A stretch of DNA of 64,000 nucleotides from Cupriavidus metallidurans CH34 (GCF_000196015.1 NC_007973.1:1364001-1428000); one strand, 5' to 3'; positions 37,394 to 46,944 are shown, counted from the first letter of the stretch. Translations and numbers: made by a program. Notes: generated by a model not told the origin, from the sequence alone.

Positions 37394-38289
37394 AGCGGGT
37401 CCAGGCCCAGCAGCTCGCAGGCGGCGTCCACCTGCGGCTTGACCGGGATGGCGGCCTCCTGCAGCAGCATGCCCACGCCCGACTGGCGCGCGACCTCGTT
37501 GAGCGTGGTCGCCAGGCCACCGCGCGTCGGGTCGCGCAGCACGCGCACCGCGCCCGGCGCGGCCGCGAGCATGGCGGCCACCAGGGTGTGCAGCGCAGCG
37601 GTGTCGCTTTCGATCGTGGTCTCGAAGGCCAGCGACTCGCGCTGCGAGAGCACGGCCACGCCGTGGTCGCCGATGCTGCCCGAGACCAGCACCACGTCGC
37701 CCGGCCGGGCGTTGCGGCCGCTGATGGACACGCCCGGCGGCAGCACGCCGACGCCGGTGGTGCTGATGAACACGCCGTCGCCCTTGCCCTGCTCCACCAC
37801 CTTGGTGTCGCCGGTGACCACTGGCACGCCGGCCTCGCGCGCTGCCGCGGCCATGCTCTGCACGATGCGCTGCAGGTCGACCAGCGGGAAGCCCTCTTCG
37901 ATGATGAAGCTGGCGCTCAGGTACAGCGGCCGCGCGCCCGACATGGCCACGTCGTTGACCGTGCCGTGCACCGACAGGCAGCCGATGTCGCCACCGGGGA
38001 AGAACAGCGGCGAGATCACATGGCCGTCGGTCGCCATCACCAGCCGCCCCTCGGCCGGGTCGAAGGCCGGCAGCGCCAGCACCGCGCCGTCGTCGCCCTG
38101 GCGCAGGAATTCGTTGTCGAAGGCGGCCAGGAACAGCTCCTCGATCAGCTGCGCCGCGGCCTTGCCGCCCGCGCCGTGGCCCATGTCGATGCGGCCGTGT
38201 TTGATGTCGAGCGGGCGGATGTAGTTTTTCTTCACGGGCTTGGGGGCGGGGGCCTCGCCAGCGCCGGCCTGGTGGTGTTCGGTTCTCAT
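37177..38289 (-). CDS. hypE: HypE, hydrogenase maturation (carbamoyl dehydratase)
   Basis: A 370-residue PurM-like protein. It dehydrates the carbamoyl group placed on its C-terminal cysteine to a thiocyanate, the cyanide source for the active-site iron. The C-terminus PRIC with a terminal cysteine is intact. The N-terminal ATP-binding part includes HGAGGKA and FPGGDIGCLSVHGTVNDVA. The first 25 residues are a non-conserved extension. The ATG overlaps the hypD stop (ATGA). It is the last hyp gene before the IS boundary. Confidence 0.96.
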   Translation of the reverse strand: MRTEHHQAGAGEAPAPKPVKKNYIRPLDIKHGRIDMGHGAGGKAAAQLIEELFLAAFDNEFLRQGDDGAVLALPAFDPAEGRLVMATDGHVISPLFFPGGDIGCLSVHGTVNDVAMSGARPLYLSASFIIEEGFPLVDLQRIVQSMAAAAREAGVPVVTGDTKVVEQGKGDGVFISTTGVGVLPPGVSISGRNARPGDVVLVSGSIGDHGVAVLSQRESLAFETTIESDTAALHTLVAAMLAAAPGAVRVLRDPTRGGLATTLNEVARQSGVGMLLQEAAIPVKPQVDAACELLGLDPLYVANEGKLIAVVAPEAAEAVLAAMRAHPLGQDAARIGEVTTDPHHFVQMATRFGGRRVVDWLSGEQLPRIC

Positions 38290-39449
38290 GGGGTGACCTC
38301 CTCGGTGGCGGTGGCGGCGACGATGGGGATGTCGCGGAAGCGGCCATAGGTGTAGTGCGCGGCGCAGGCGCCTTCGCTGGACACCATGCAGGAGCCGACC
38401 GGGTTCTCGGGTGTGCAGACGGTGCCAAAGATCTTGCAGTCCGTCGGCCGTTTCACGCCGCGCAGGATGGCACCGCACTCGCAGGCCTTGTTGTCGGGCA
38501 CCGACTGGTAGGCCAGGTCGAAGCGGCGCTCGGCGTCGAAGGCCGCGAAGGCCTCGCGGATCTTGAGCGCGCTGTAGGGCACCTCGCCCAGGCCACGCCA
38601 CTCGAAGCTGGGCCGCAACTCGAACACCTCGGACACCAGGGCCTGGGCGCGCAGGTTGCCCTCGGGCGTGACGGCGCGGGTGAACTCGTTCTCGACATGG
38701 GCGGCGCCGCGGTTGACCTGGCGCACCAGCATCAGGATGGCCTGCATCACGTCCAGCGGCTCGAAGCCCGCAATCACCACCGGCTTGCGGTACTCCTCGG
38801 CGAAGTGTTCGTAGGGCTGGCTGCCGATCACGATGCTCACGTGGGCGGGGCCGACGAAGCCGTCGATGGGCACCGTGCCGAACTGGCGCACCTCGGGCGA
38901 TTCGAGGATGTGGGTGATGGCCGAGGGCGTGAGCACGTGGCAGCACAGCACGCTGAAGTTGCTCAGGCCCTCGCGCTGCGCATCGCGGATGGCCAGTGCC
39001 GTGGGTGGCGTGGTGGTCTCGAAGCCGATGGCGAAGAACACGACCTCGCGCTGCGGGTTCGCACGCGCGATGGCCAGCGCGTCGGCGGCCGAATAGACCA
39101 TGCGGATGTCGCCGCCGCGCGCCTTGGCCTTCATCAATGAAAGGCTGTCGCTGGCCGGCACGCGCATGGTGTCGCCGTAGGTGCAGACGATGGCGTCGCG
39201 CTCCAGCGCCAGGCGGATCGCCAGATCGATGCGGCCGATGGGCAGCACGCAGACCGGGCAGCCCGGGCCGTGGACCATGCGCACGTTGGACGGCAGCAGC
39301 TCGAGCACGCCGTAGCGGCTGATGGCGTGGGTGTGGCCGCCGCAGAACTCCATGAAGCTGTAGGCGCGGTCGCTGCGTGCCTCGGCATGGATGCGTTCGC
39401 CGATCTGTTTGGCCAGTTCGCCATCGCGGAACTCGTCGATGAATTTCAT
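38286..39449 (-). CDS. hypD: HypD, Fe(CN)2CO assembly scaffold
   Basis: A 387-residue iron-sulfur protein that, with HypC, assembles the Fe(CN)2CO unit. Signature motifs are EFCGGHTHAISRYG, HGPGCPVCVLP, and the [4Fe-4S] cysteines near the C-terminus (ACECGAILRG, DCKIFGTVCTPENPVGSCMVSSEG-type spacing). The length is normal. The ATG at 39449 lies 8 bp after the hypC stop; hypD overlaps hypE by 4 bp. Confidence 0.97.
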   Translation of the reverse strand: MKFIDEFRDGELAKQIGERIHAEARSDRAYSFMEFCGGHTHAISRYGVLELLPSNVRMVHGPGCPVCVLPIGRIDLAIRLALERDAIVCTYGDTMRVPASDSLSLMKAKARGGDIRMVYSAADALAIARANPQREVVFFAIGFETTTPPTALAIRDAQREGLSNFSVLCCHVLTPSAITHILESPEVRQFGTVPIDGFVGPAHVSIVIGSQPYEHFAEEYRKPVVIAGFEPLDVMQAILMLVRQVNRGAAHVENEFTRAVTPEGNLRAQALVSEVFELRPSFEWRGLGEVPYSALKIREAFAAFDAERRFDLAYQSVPDNKACECGAILRGVKRPTDCKIFGTVCTPENPVGSCMVSSEGACAAHYTYGRFRDIPIVAATATEEVTP

Positions 39450-39457
39450 GGCTGCAC

Positions 39458-39685
39458 CTACGCGCCGGTCATGGCCTGCATCTCGGCAAACAGCGCGAGG
39501 GTCTTCTCGGCCTCCTCGGGGTCGATCATGCCGATGGCGTGGCCCACGTGCACGATGACGTAATCGCCGACTTCGGCCTCGGGCACCAGGGCAATGGACA
39601 CGGGCTTGCGGATGCCGCCGAGGTCGACCACCGCCTGGTCGTGGTCGCGCTTCTCGACGAGGCGCGCGGGAATGGCTAGGCACAT
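39458..39685 (-). CDS. hypC: HypC, iron-centre chaperone
   Basis: A 75-residue HypC/HybG family chaperone starting MCLAIPARL. Cys2, exposed after Met removal, binds the iron unit. The YVIVHVGHAIGMID stretch is conserved. It partners HypD; the related HupF at 45487 is the chaperone dedicated to the large subunit. Confidence 0.96.
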   Translation of the reverse strand: MCLAIPARLVEKRDHDQAVVDLGGIRKPVSIALVPEAEVGDYVIVHVGHAIGMIDPEEAEKTLALFAEMQAMTGA

Positions 39686-40815
39686 GGAACGGTCTCCTCA
39701 ACGTGGGGTTCTTGTCTTGGGGTCTGGAGCTGCTGCGCCGCCACCCAGGCCTGACCGATGGCCAGCCCGGCGTCGCCGCAGCCCCTGTCTCCGGTCTGAA
39801 ACACTTGCAGACCGGCGGCCTGCAGACGCTGCACCGTACGCTCGCGCAGGATGCGGTTGAAGAAGCAGCCACCGCCCAGCGCGGCGGTGCGGGCGCCGCG
39901 CCCGCGCGCGGCAGTGATCAGTGCCTCGGCCAGCGCGTCGGCCAAGGCCAGGTGGAAGCCCGCGGCGCCGGTGTCGGCATCGGGGGCGTCGAACAGTTGC
40001 GCCAGCACGGCGCGCAGGTCGATGCGGCCGTCGTCGTGGCGCACCGCACCGGCCAGCGGCGGCAGATCGGGCAGCGCCGAGATGGCGCGGGTCGCGGCCT
40101 GCTCCAGCGCGATGGCCGCCTGGGCTTCGTCCTGCTGGTGGTGACACAGGCCCAGCGCGCCCGCCGCGGCGTCGAACCAGCGGCCGGCGCTGCTGGTCAG
40201 CGGGCAGTTCAGGCGCTTGTCCAGCATCTGGCGCACGCCCGCCGCCACGGCCTCGCCCACCACCGGTGCGAAGCGCGGCACGATCTCGTCTGCCCGGTCC
40301 AGCGCGTGCAGCGCGCTCGCGGCCATGCGCCAGGGTTCGCGCGCCGCGCGGTCGCCGCCAGGCAGGGCCAGCGGCTGCAGGTGGCCCAGGCGCTGCCACT
40401 GCGCACCCTCCAGCCACAGCAGTTCGCCGCCCCAGGGCGTGCCGTCCGTGCCCAGGCCCACACCATCCAGCGCGAGCCCGACCACAGGACCATCGATGGC
40501 GTGTTCGGCGATCACCGCCGCGAGGTGCGCGTGGTGGTGTTGCACGCCGATGGCCGGCACGCCCAGCGCATCGGCGGTGGCGATGGCCAGCTGGGTGCTG
40601 AAGAAGTCGGGGTGCAGGTCGTGTGCGATGGCCTGCACCGGCGCACCGGCGGCTTCCGCCTGCCGCGCCAGCGCCTGCACCGAGCGCTCCAGCGCGTCGC
40701 AGGCCGCCGGGTCGCTGAGGTCGCCATGCACCGGCGACCAGTGCGCGCGGCCGTCCAGCACGAGGCAGGCCGCGTTTTTCAGCCAGGCGCCGACGGCGAG
40801 CACGGTTGCGCTCAT
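39676..40815 (-). CDS. hypF: Short HypF (carbamoyltransferase domain only)
   Basis: A 379-residue protein, half the usual HypF (about 750). It has only the Kae1/HSP70-like domain: IGVQHHHAHLAAVIAEH with the metal-binding histidines, VVGLALDGVGLGTDG, and LGGGCFFNRILRE. The N-terminal acylphosphatase, zinc-finger and YrdC parts are absent, and no separate gene for them is seen nearby. A shortened functional HypF (HypF1, about 394 residues) is known from Ralstonia eutropha, so this is probably functional rather than broken. It overlaps hypC by 10 bp and is coupled in the operon. Confidence 0.9.
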   Translation of the reverse strand: MSATVLAVGAWLKNAACLVLDGRAHWSPVHGDLSDPAACDALERSVQALARQAEAAGAPVQAIAHDLHPDFFSTQLAIATADALGVPAIGVQHHHAHLAAVIAEHAIDGPVVGLALDGVGLGTDGTPWGGELLWLEGAQWQRLGHLQPLALPGGDRAAREPWRMAASALHALDRADEIVPRFAPVVGEAVAAGVRQMLDKRLNCPLTSSAGRWFDAAAGALGLCHHQQDEAQAAIALEQAATRAISALPDLPPLAGAVRHDDGRIDLRAVLAQLFDAPDADTGAAGFHLALADALAEALITAARGRGARTAALGGGCFFNRILRERTVQRLQAAGLQVFQTGDRGCGDAGLAIGQAWVAAQQLQTPRQEPHVEETVPCA

Positions 40816-40828
40816 GGGGTCGTGTCTC

Positions 40829-41866
<1,038 letters not shown>

Positions 41867-41889
41867 GCTGGGTCTCCTTCAAACGGGTT

Positions 41890-42237
41890 TCAATCATCAC
41901 TGACTTTCATGTCAATGATGCGCAATTCCATGCCGCCCGTGGGCTGCAGTTGGTAGCCACCGCAGGCAGGACAGGCGTCGCCGCGTTGCGCGATGGCTAC
42001 CGTCTGGCTGCATGACAGGCACCATGCCTGACCAGGCGGCTCCTCGATTTCGATGCGTGCACCAGCCATCAGGGTACCGGGTGCGATGCTCTCCAGCGCA
42101 AAGCGCAGGGCTCGAACATCCACACCGGCCAGCTGGCCGGCTTCCAGCCGCAGTTCGAGCAGGCGTGCAAAGCCTTCCCGCCGTGCGGTATCTTCCACCA
42201 GCTGCAGCACACCGCCAGCCAGACTCGCTTCATGCAT
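41890..42237 (-). CDS. hypA: HypA, nickel metallochaperone
   Basis: A 115-residue HypA/HybF protein. The nickel-binding start MHEASLAGGVLQLVE (Met1-His2-Glu3) and the zinc site CLSC...CPACG are present. It overlaps the hupK stop by 8 bp. The start at 42237 is fixed by the MHE motif. Confidence 0.96.
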   Translation of the reverse strand: MHEASLAGGVLQLVEDTARREGFARLLELRLEAGQLAGVDVRALRFALESIAPGTLMAGARIEIEEPPGQAWCLSCSQTVAIAQRGDACPACGGYQLQPTGGMELRIIDMKVSDD

Positions 42238-43384
42238 GGTTGACCTCCAGAGGCGCATCGTGCACCAAAGGCGCCGCGATCTCGAAAGGAACGCAGGGAT
42301 CCAGCGCTGCCATCAGCAGGCGCACCCGGGCCGCAAGCCCGGGCATGTCTGGCGGCAGGGCGGCCAGCGCCTGTGCGGCCACGCCTTCGGGGTGGAAGTT
42401 CCATTCGGTAGGCGCCAGCACCTGGGCGGAGCGCAGCCGGTATGGCTGGCCAGGCAGTTTTTCGTCCAGCGCCACCTGGTGGATCAGAAGACCACGCGCC
42501 ATTTCCACCCAGGCCAGGCCCTGCCGAGGCCCGGTGGCCAGCGCACCCCAGGCCAGCCTGCCGGCCCCGGTTTCACCCGGTGCATCGGGCAGGCACAGGC
42601 GCACCAATTCGGCCAGCCGGCTGCCCAGCAGGGCCCAGGCCGTCCAGGGCTGGGCGGGCTCAGCGTCGTGCAGACGATTCCAGGCGCCGGTGCAGGCCGT
42701 ACACCCCTGCCAGCGCGGCTGCAGAGCGAAGTGATCGGATGCAGCCAGCGCCTCGGCCAGTGCCCGCAGGCCGGCCTCGCCCTCATGCGGACGCAGGGCC
42801 TGGGTGTGCGCCTGTGGCAAGGCCGTATCGCCCTGGCGAGTGGCTTGCAGCAGGGCCGGCAGCCAGCCGTTGTGGCGCCGGCTCCAGTCGTCGAGCCAGT
42901 CGGCGCCGCAGGCCTGCCAGGCCCGCAGCCAGGTGGCCGGGTTCATCTTCAGCCACTCGTCCTGCAACCACTGGCGTAACCGGGGCCAGGGCGCAACCTC
43001 CTGTGGCGCTGCGATAAGCGGACAGCGGCGCAGGCTCTCGGCTGCCTGAGCCGCCGCTGCCTGCGCAGCCGCTGGATCGGCCAGCAGGCGCGGCCAGTCC
43101 AGCGCGATTCGACGCAGGTGTTCCAGCGCAGTTTCGCGTTGCAGGATGGCGGGCACGGCGTCGGTCACGGGCAGCAGGCCGGGCGCAGCCGCGCTGATGG
43201 CCAGCTGGCTGGCGGTACGGTGCGCATGGCCGCACAGGCTGAAAAGCCCCGCCAGCAGGGCCGGCCAGGTTTCGACCGAACGACCGGGCGCGAGCTGCGC
43301 GGCCCAGGCCCGGCGCGTGCTGTGCAGGCTGTGGGGTACCGAAGCACCCGGGCGCAGCTGCAGGTGTCCGGCCAGATCGGTCAC
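42230..43384 (-). CDS. hupK: HupK/HoxV, large-subunit-like assembly scaffold
   Basis: A 384-residue protein distantly related to the hydrogenase large subunit. It is thought to serve as a scaffold during active-site assembly. Remnants of both active-site motifs are seen, each with one cysteine only: LFSLCGHAHRTAS for the first, and ALDPCVPFEIAAPLVH near the C-terminus for the DPCxxCxxH motif. It therefore cannot hold a normal NiFe site. A GTG start at 43384 is chosen since GGAGG lies about 7 bp upstream and similarity begins there. It overlaps hypA. Confidence 0.88.
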   Translation of the reverse strand: MTDLAGHLQLRPGASVPHSLHSTRRAWAAQLAPGRSVETWPALLAGLFSLCGHAHRTASQLAISAAAPGLLPVTDAVPAILQRETALEHLRRIALDWPRLLADPAAAQAAAAQAAESLRRCPLIAAPQEVAPWPRLRQWLQDEWLKMNPATWLRAWQACGADWLDDWSRRHNGWLPALLQATRQGDTALPQAHTQALRPHEGEAGLRALAEALAASDHFALQPRWQGCTACTGAWNRLHDAEPAQPWTAWALLGSRLAELVRLCLPDAPGETGAGRLAWGALATGPRQGLAWVEMARGLLIHQVALDEKLPGQPYRLRSAQVLAPTEWNFHPEGVAAQALAALPPDMPGLAARVRLLMAALDPCVPFEIAAPLVHDAPLEVNHA

Positions 43385-43412
43385 GACACGCCCTCCAGGA
43401 CTGACGCGGCGC

Positions 43413-43898
43413 TCATGAGCGCACCCCCGCGCCGCGCGCAAGGAAAAAGGCCCGGCGCGCGGGTATGGTTTCGGCCACCGGTTTGGCGGCCGGCGGGGGC
43501 GGACGCAGCTGATCGAGCACCGCCAGTGCGGTGTCGCGCGCCTGATCCTGGCTACGGAAGTCTGCCATCGGCGAGAAGAGGGCGCATGCTTCATGGAAGC
43601 CGATGTCCGGGTCGTGGGCGCCGATGAAGTCGAAGCGTTCCTTGCCGAATGCCATCACGCGCTTGCGCCCGACCCTGCCTCCGTGGTCCTGCACCGCCAG
43701 CGGGAGCCGCACCAGGCTCATGAACCAGGGCGTGATGAGAACCCCCTCCGACACCGTCTCGTCAGCATCGGCGGGCCGGAAGCCCACCGCCTCCACGCTC
43801 AGCGCCGGGTTGAGGATGGGAATGCCCTGCATGCGTTTGGTTTCCACCTGACGGTAGAAACTGACCAAAGCCGCGACGCGCTGTTCCATCTCAGTCAT
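43413..43898 (-). CDS. hupJ: HupJ/HoxT (HybE-family) hydrogenase chaperone
   Basis: A 161-residue member of the HybE/HupJ family, which proofreads or assists maturation of the Tat-exported small subunit. Typical segments are RMQGIPILNPALSVEAVGF and GVLITPWFMSLVRLP. The ATG at 43898 overlaps the stop of the rubredoxin gene by 8 bp. The proline-rich tail (about 130-145) is variable. Confidence 0.92.
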   Translation of the reverse strand: MTEMEQRVAALVSFYRQVETKRMQGIPILNPALSVEAVGFRPADADETVSEGVLITPWFMSLVRLPLAVQDHGGRVGRKRVMAFGKERFDFIGAHDPDIGFHEACALFSPMADFRSQDQARDTALAVLDQLRPPPPAAKPVAETIPARRAFFLARGAGVRS

Positions 43899-44121
43899 TG
43901 AGCAGGAGAAACTGTTCGGCATCGCAGTCGCAGTTGGGGCAGCGCCAGTGCGGCGGCAGCTCAGCAAACGGCGTGCCGGGCGGGATCTGCCACTGAGGGT
44001 CGCCCACCGCGGGGTCGTAGACCCACCAGCAGATCTTGCACTCCAGGCGTGAACCGGGCTTGAGCACGTCCCGGTTGCCCAGGTACGAACCTTCGAAGCC
44101 CTCGAATCGGTCACCGTTCAT
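43891..44121 (-). CDS. hupI: HupI/HoxR rubredoxin
   Basis: A 76-residue rubredoxin with the two iron-binding pairs CKICWW and CPNCDCD and the typical GTPFAELPPHWRCP. Rubredoxins in hup/hox operons are needed for assembly of the hydrogenase in the presence of oxygen. This agrees with the oxygen-tolerant signature of the small subunit here. Confidence 0.96.
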   Translation of the reverse strand: MNGDRFEGFEGSYLGNRDVLKPGSRLECKICWWVYDPAVGDPQWQIPPGTPFAELPPHWRCPNCDCDAEQFLLLND

Positions 44122-44126
44122 GGCGT

Positions 44127-44990
44127 TCAGGCTTGCTCAAGATAGCCCAGCACGTCGGCCAGGCGTTCGTGCGAATCGCGCAGGTCTTCCGGTGCCGCCA
44201 TGGCCACCTCGGGCATGTCGACCACCTCGACGGTGTTGAGGATCACGCTGTCCATGGAGTTGTAATAGACGACGCGCCAGCAGTGCGGGTGCCGGGTGTT
44301 GGTGATGCGGCAGTTGCCATAGCCGCGCGAGAGCAGCAGCACGCGGCCGGTGCCCAGCTGGTGGTCGAGGTAGGCGATGTCTTCCGGTGTCACCGGCAGC
44401 AGCGTGAGATTGACCACGTGCGGCGGTTGGCCTGGCTGCCAGCGCGCGATCTGGTCGCGGATCTCTTCGACCAGCAGCGGCGCGTTCTGTACATTGGCAG
44501 GCAAGAGACCCCGCCAGGGACGGTAGAGGCTCTCAGCGTCTTCGTCGGCCGTGATGCGCAGCTGCATGGGCACGGGGCCGACCTCGATCACATCGTCCAC
44601 CAGCACGCTGCCGTTGAAACTCATGATGCGCCAGACACCGGCGAACACCGACTCCTGGATGCGCACTTCCAGCGACGAGGACTCCTCGCGCACGATGGCG
44701 CTGGCCTCGCCCTCGCCCATCACCTGGTTGACCAGCTGCCGGTCTTCCGGCGACAGCGACAGCAGACCCACCTGCCCGCCGGGCGCCCCCTCGGCGGCCT
44801 GGTCCAGCAGCGCCAGCACCTGGGCCAGGGCCTCGCGCGCAGCCGTGCGACCGGCGATTTCCTCCGGCTCAGGCAGCATGGGCGCGCGGTAGGTGTCCAT
44901 GTCCTTGGGCATGGGCAGGTAGTCGAGGTGCTCGTCCTCGGTCTGGGTGCCGGGGCCGAGGGCGACGACGGGAATGGGGAAGGCTTTCAT
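44127..44990 (-). CDS. hupH: HupH/HoxQ (HyaF-like) hydrogenase assembly protein
   Basis: A 287-residue HupH/HyaF family protein acting in small-subunit maturation. Recognisable are the N-terminal FPIPVVALGPGTQTEDEHLDYLPMP-type start, VWRIMSFNGSVLVDDVIEVG in the middle and the C-terminal SRGYGNCRITNTRHPHCWRV. It lies 5 bp before the rubredoxin gene. Confidence 0.94.
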   Translation of the reverse strand: MKAFPIPVVALGPGTQTEDEHLDYLPMPKDMDTYRAPMLPEPEEIAGRTAAREALAQVLALLDQAAEGAPGGQVGLLSLSPEDRQLVNQVMGEGEASAIVREESSSLEVRIQESVFAGVWRIMSFNGSVLVDDVIEVGPVPMQLRITADEDAESLYRPWRGLLPANVQNAPLLVEEIRDQIARWQPGQPPHVVNLTLLPVTPEDIAYLDHQLGTGRVLLLSRGYGNCRITNTRHPHCWRVVYYNSMDSVILNTVEVVDMPEVAMAAPEDLRDSHERLADVLGYLEQA

Positions 44991-45021
44991 GCGGTCTCCT
45001 GTGGGGGTTCGGTCGGCGGGC

Positions 45022-45471
45022 TCAGTGGCAGCTGCTGCCGCCGGTCTGGCTGACGACAGGAATGCCGATGGTGGGCGGGCGCGAGGGCGGCATGGCCAGC
45101 GCGGCGGCGACGCCGGACAGGTACACGTCCCAGTCCTGCATGCCGGCGATGGCGGTCACGTACTGGCCGTCGCGAAAGAACAGCAGCGTGGGCCAGCGCT
45201 GAGAGCCGTAGCGCTTGGCCACCGCATCCTCGCTGTCGCGCGGCACCACGGCGATGCGGAAGCGGTTCGGGAACGACTTCATGAGTTCGGGCAGCACCGC
45301 CGCCACGTCCACGCCTTCGGGAAAGCGCACCGGGTCGCCGGCCAGCAGCACAACGCGGTCGCCGCCGCCGGCGCTCCAGTCGGCGACGCTGGTCTCGTCG
45401 ACCCAGGTGGCACCGAACTCGCGCGCGAGGCGCTGGACCAGGGGGGCGTGGGCTTCTGTGGTTTCAATCAT
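45022..45471 (-). CDS. hupG: HupG/HoxO (HyaE-like) small-subunit chaperone
   Basis: A 149-residue thioredoxin-fold protein of the HyaE/HupG family, a chaperone for the Tat signal-bearing small subunit. The fold is visible in RVVLLAGDP and WPTLLFFRDGQYVTAIAGMQDW; no thioredoxin CxxC is present, as expected. The C-terminal GGSSCH is unusual. It lies 15 bp after hupF. Confidence 0.92.
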   Translation of the reverse strand: MIETTEAHAPLVQRLAREFGATWVDETSVADWSAGGGDRVVLLAGDPVRFPEGVDVAAVLPELMKSFPNRFRIAVVPRDSEDAVAKRYGSQRWPTLLFFRDGQYVTAIAGMQDWDVYLSGVAAALAMPPSRPPTIGIPVVSQTGGSSCH

Positions 45472-45486
45472 GGTGTCTCCTTGTGT

Positions 45487-45789
45487 TCAGGCGCCGGTCA
45501 GGGCGCGCATTTGTTCCGGGCTCATCTGCGACGGCAGGGCAAAGCCCGCGTCATCCTGCGCCTCCAGACCCTGCATGGCACCGAGCACCAGGTCCAGCGC
45601 CGCGTTCACCTCGGTCGCGCGGTCGGTATCGATGCGCTCGCGCGCGTCGTCGAGGAAGACCAGCAGCCAATCGCCGCTGGAGACCTCGCCGACCAGGGCG
45701 GTGTTGATGCGGCGGCGCTCGCCGCGGCCTTCGCACAAGGCGAAGCGGCCATCGGCCTCGACCACCTGCATGGGGATGCCGATGCACAT
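45487..45789 (-). CDS. hupF: HupF/HoxL (HypC-like) large-subunit chaperone
   Basis: A 100-residue HypC-family chaperone with the MCIGIPMQV start (Cys2) and a C-terminal extension beyond HypC (SQMSPEQMRALTGA). The HupF subgroup stabilises the large subunit during aerobic growth. It starts 1 bp after the hupD stop. Confidence 0.94.
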   Translation of the reverse strand: MCIGIPMQVVEADGRFALCEGRGERRRINTALVGEVSSGDWLLVFLDDARERIDTDRATEVNAALDLVLGAMQGLEAQDDAGFALPSQMSPEQMRALTGA

Positions 45790-45790
45790 G

Positions 45791-46465
45791 TCAGAGGTCC
45801 TTCACCAGGAGCCGGTCGTCGCCGATGCGGCAGGCTTCTTCCGCGGCGGGTCGCTGCGCTTCGTAGGCGGTCAGCGCCAGCTCGTCCAACGTCACGGCCT
45901 CGCGCGGGGCCAACGGGGTCCGGCGTTCGACGGGGCGTGCGCCCCAGCGTTCGAGTTCGGCCACGCCCAGCGCCAGTGCGTCCTCCATCGCGGCCTTGAC
46001 GACCGGGCGCAGGCTGCCGCCGTAGTCTTCCAGCTCCTGCGGCTGGCAGCCGATCAGCAGCACCTGCTGCGGGTACTTGCCGGTCAGCGTGGCCAGCGAC
46101 AGCACTTCCTGGAAACCGGTCTGGTGCAGGCTCATCTTCTTGGCGCCCATGAAGCGCGGCACGTCGTCGTCTCGCACCAGCTTCAAGGTGCCGGGCGCCA
46201 GGCCGTAGTCGATGGCGTCGAAGATGAGCAGGCGGTCGGCCTCCTGCACGTGCTGGATCAGGTACAGGCCCTGGGTGCCGCCGTCGATCAGCTGCACGTG
46301 GTCGGCGAACTCCCAGCGGCGCTGCAGGGCTTCGATGCAGCGCACGCCAAAGCCTTCGTCGGCCCAGAGCAGGTTGCCGATGCCCAGCACGACGATGCGG
46401 GCCGGCAGAGTGTCACCACCGGGGTGACAGGTGGATTCGGTCGGAGTGGTGCGCATGGCAGGCAA
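45791..46465 (-). CDS. hupD: HupD/HoxM hydrogenase maturation protease
   Basis: A 224-residue endopeptidase that removes the C-terminal tail of the large subunit after nickel insertion. The nickel-sensing ligands are visible: Glu in LLWADEGFGVRC, Asp in IFDAIDYG and His in SLHQTGF. Residues 1-22 may be an upstream extension; ARIVVLGIGN is the conserved start. Its substrate site is present in HupL (DPCLACSTH followed by V). Confidence 0.95.
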   Translation of the reverse strand: MPAMRTTPTESTCHPGGDTLPARIVVLGIGNLLWADEGFGVRCIEALQRRWEFADHVQLIDGGTQGLYLIQHVQEADRLLIFDAIDYGLAPGTLKLVRDDDVPRFMGAKKMSLHQTGFQEVLSLATLTGKYPQQVLLIGCQPQELEDYGGSLRPVVKAAMEDALALGVAELERWGARPVERRTPLAPREAVTLDELALTAYEAQRPAAEEACRIGDDRLLVKDL

Positions 46466-46477
46466 GCCTGTGTGAAA

Positions 46478-46825
46478 TCAGCGGGGGAAAGGGGACGTGG
46501 CCGAACCCGAGGACAGGCGCTTCCAGGCGTGGAAGCTGTCCCAGGCGGCCTGCTGCGCGAGCCAGAAGCCGGCGTCGATGCCGAACTGACGCGCACAACG
46601 GATGGCGGTGTCGGGCGACATTGCGCGCTGGCCATGCACCAGCTCGTGCAGGCGGCGGCGCGAGAGGCCCAGCAGCCGGGCCGCCTCGCTCTGGTTCAAC
46701 GCCAGCGGCAACAAGCAGGTGCGCGCCAGCAGCCGCCCAGGGTGCGTGGGCACGCGCAGCGGCACACCCACCGGCGGAAGAACCGGTGCGGCAGGGTGCG
46801 ATGAACGTGGACCAATGCGCGTCAT
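46478..46825 (-). CDS. HigA/XRE-type helix-turn-helix protein inside the hup operon
   Basis: A 115-residue protein with an XRE helix-turn-helix of the HigA/VapI type (HPGRLLARTCLLPLALNQSEAARLLGLSRRRLHELVHGQRAMS, residues about 29-71, then DTAIRCARQFG). It lies between hupC and hupD on the same strand, 12 bp before hupD. No HigB-like toxin is next to it. A regulator of this sort is not part of the classic hup/hox operons. It could control the operon or be an orphan antitoxin. Confidence 0.75.
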   Translation of the reverse strand: MTRIGPRSSHPAAPVLPPVGVPLRVPTHPGRLLARTCLLPLALNQSEAARLLGLSRRRLHELVHGQRAMSPDTAIRCARQFGIDAGFWLAQQAAWDSFHAWKRLSSGSATSPFPR

Positions 46826-46862
46826 GATGAAGAAACAGAACGAGAGAGATGCCTTGATCAAG

Positions 46863-46943
46863 AGGTGCCGAGGAACCGGCTTCGCCGGGCCTCCAGCACC
46901 GCCCCCAGAGGGGGGGGTGACGCCGAAGGCGGCGCGGGGGGGA
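46863..46943. repeat. Intergenic GC-rich repeat, copy 2 (between hupC and HTH gene)
   Basis: GAGGAACCGGCTTCGCCGGG, then CCCCC/GGGGG arms and CGAAGGCGGCGCGGGGGG; same layout as copies 1 and 3. Confidence 0.7.
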
Positions 46944-46944
46944 G

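Noticed and set aside
46478..46825. Toxin-antitoxin pair around the HigA-like gene
   Set aside because: Neighbouring frames are hupD and hupC; no RelE/HigB-like toxin is present on either side.
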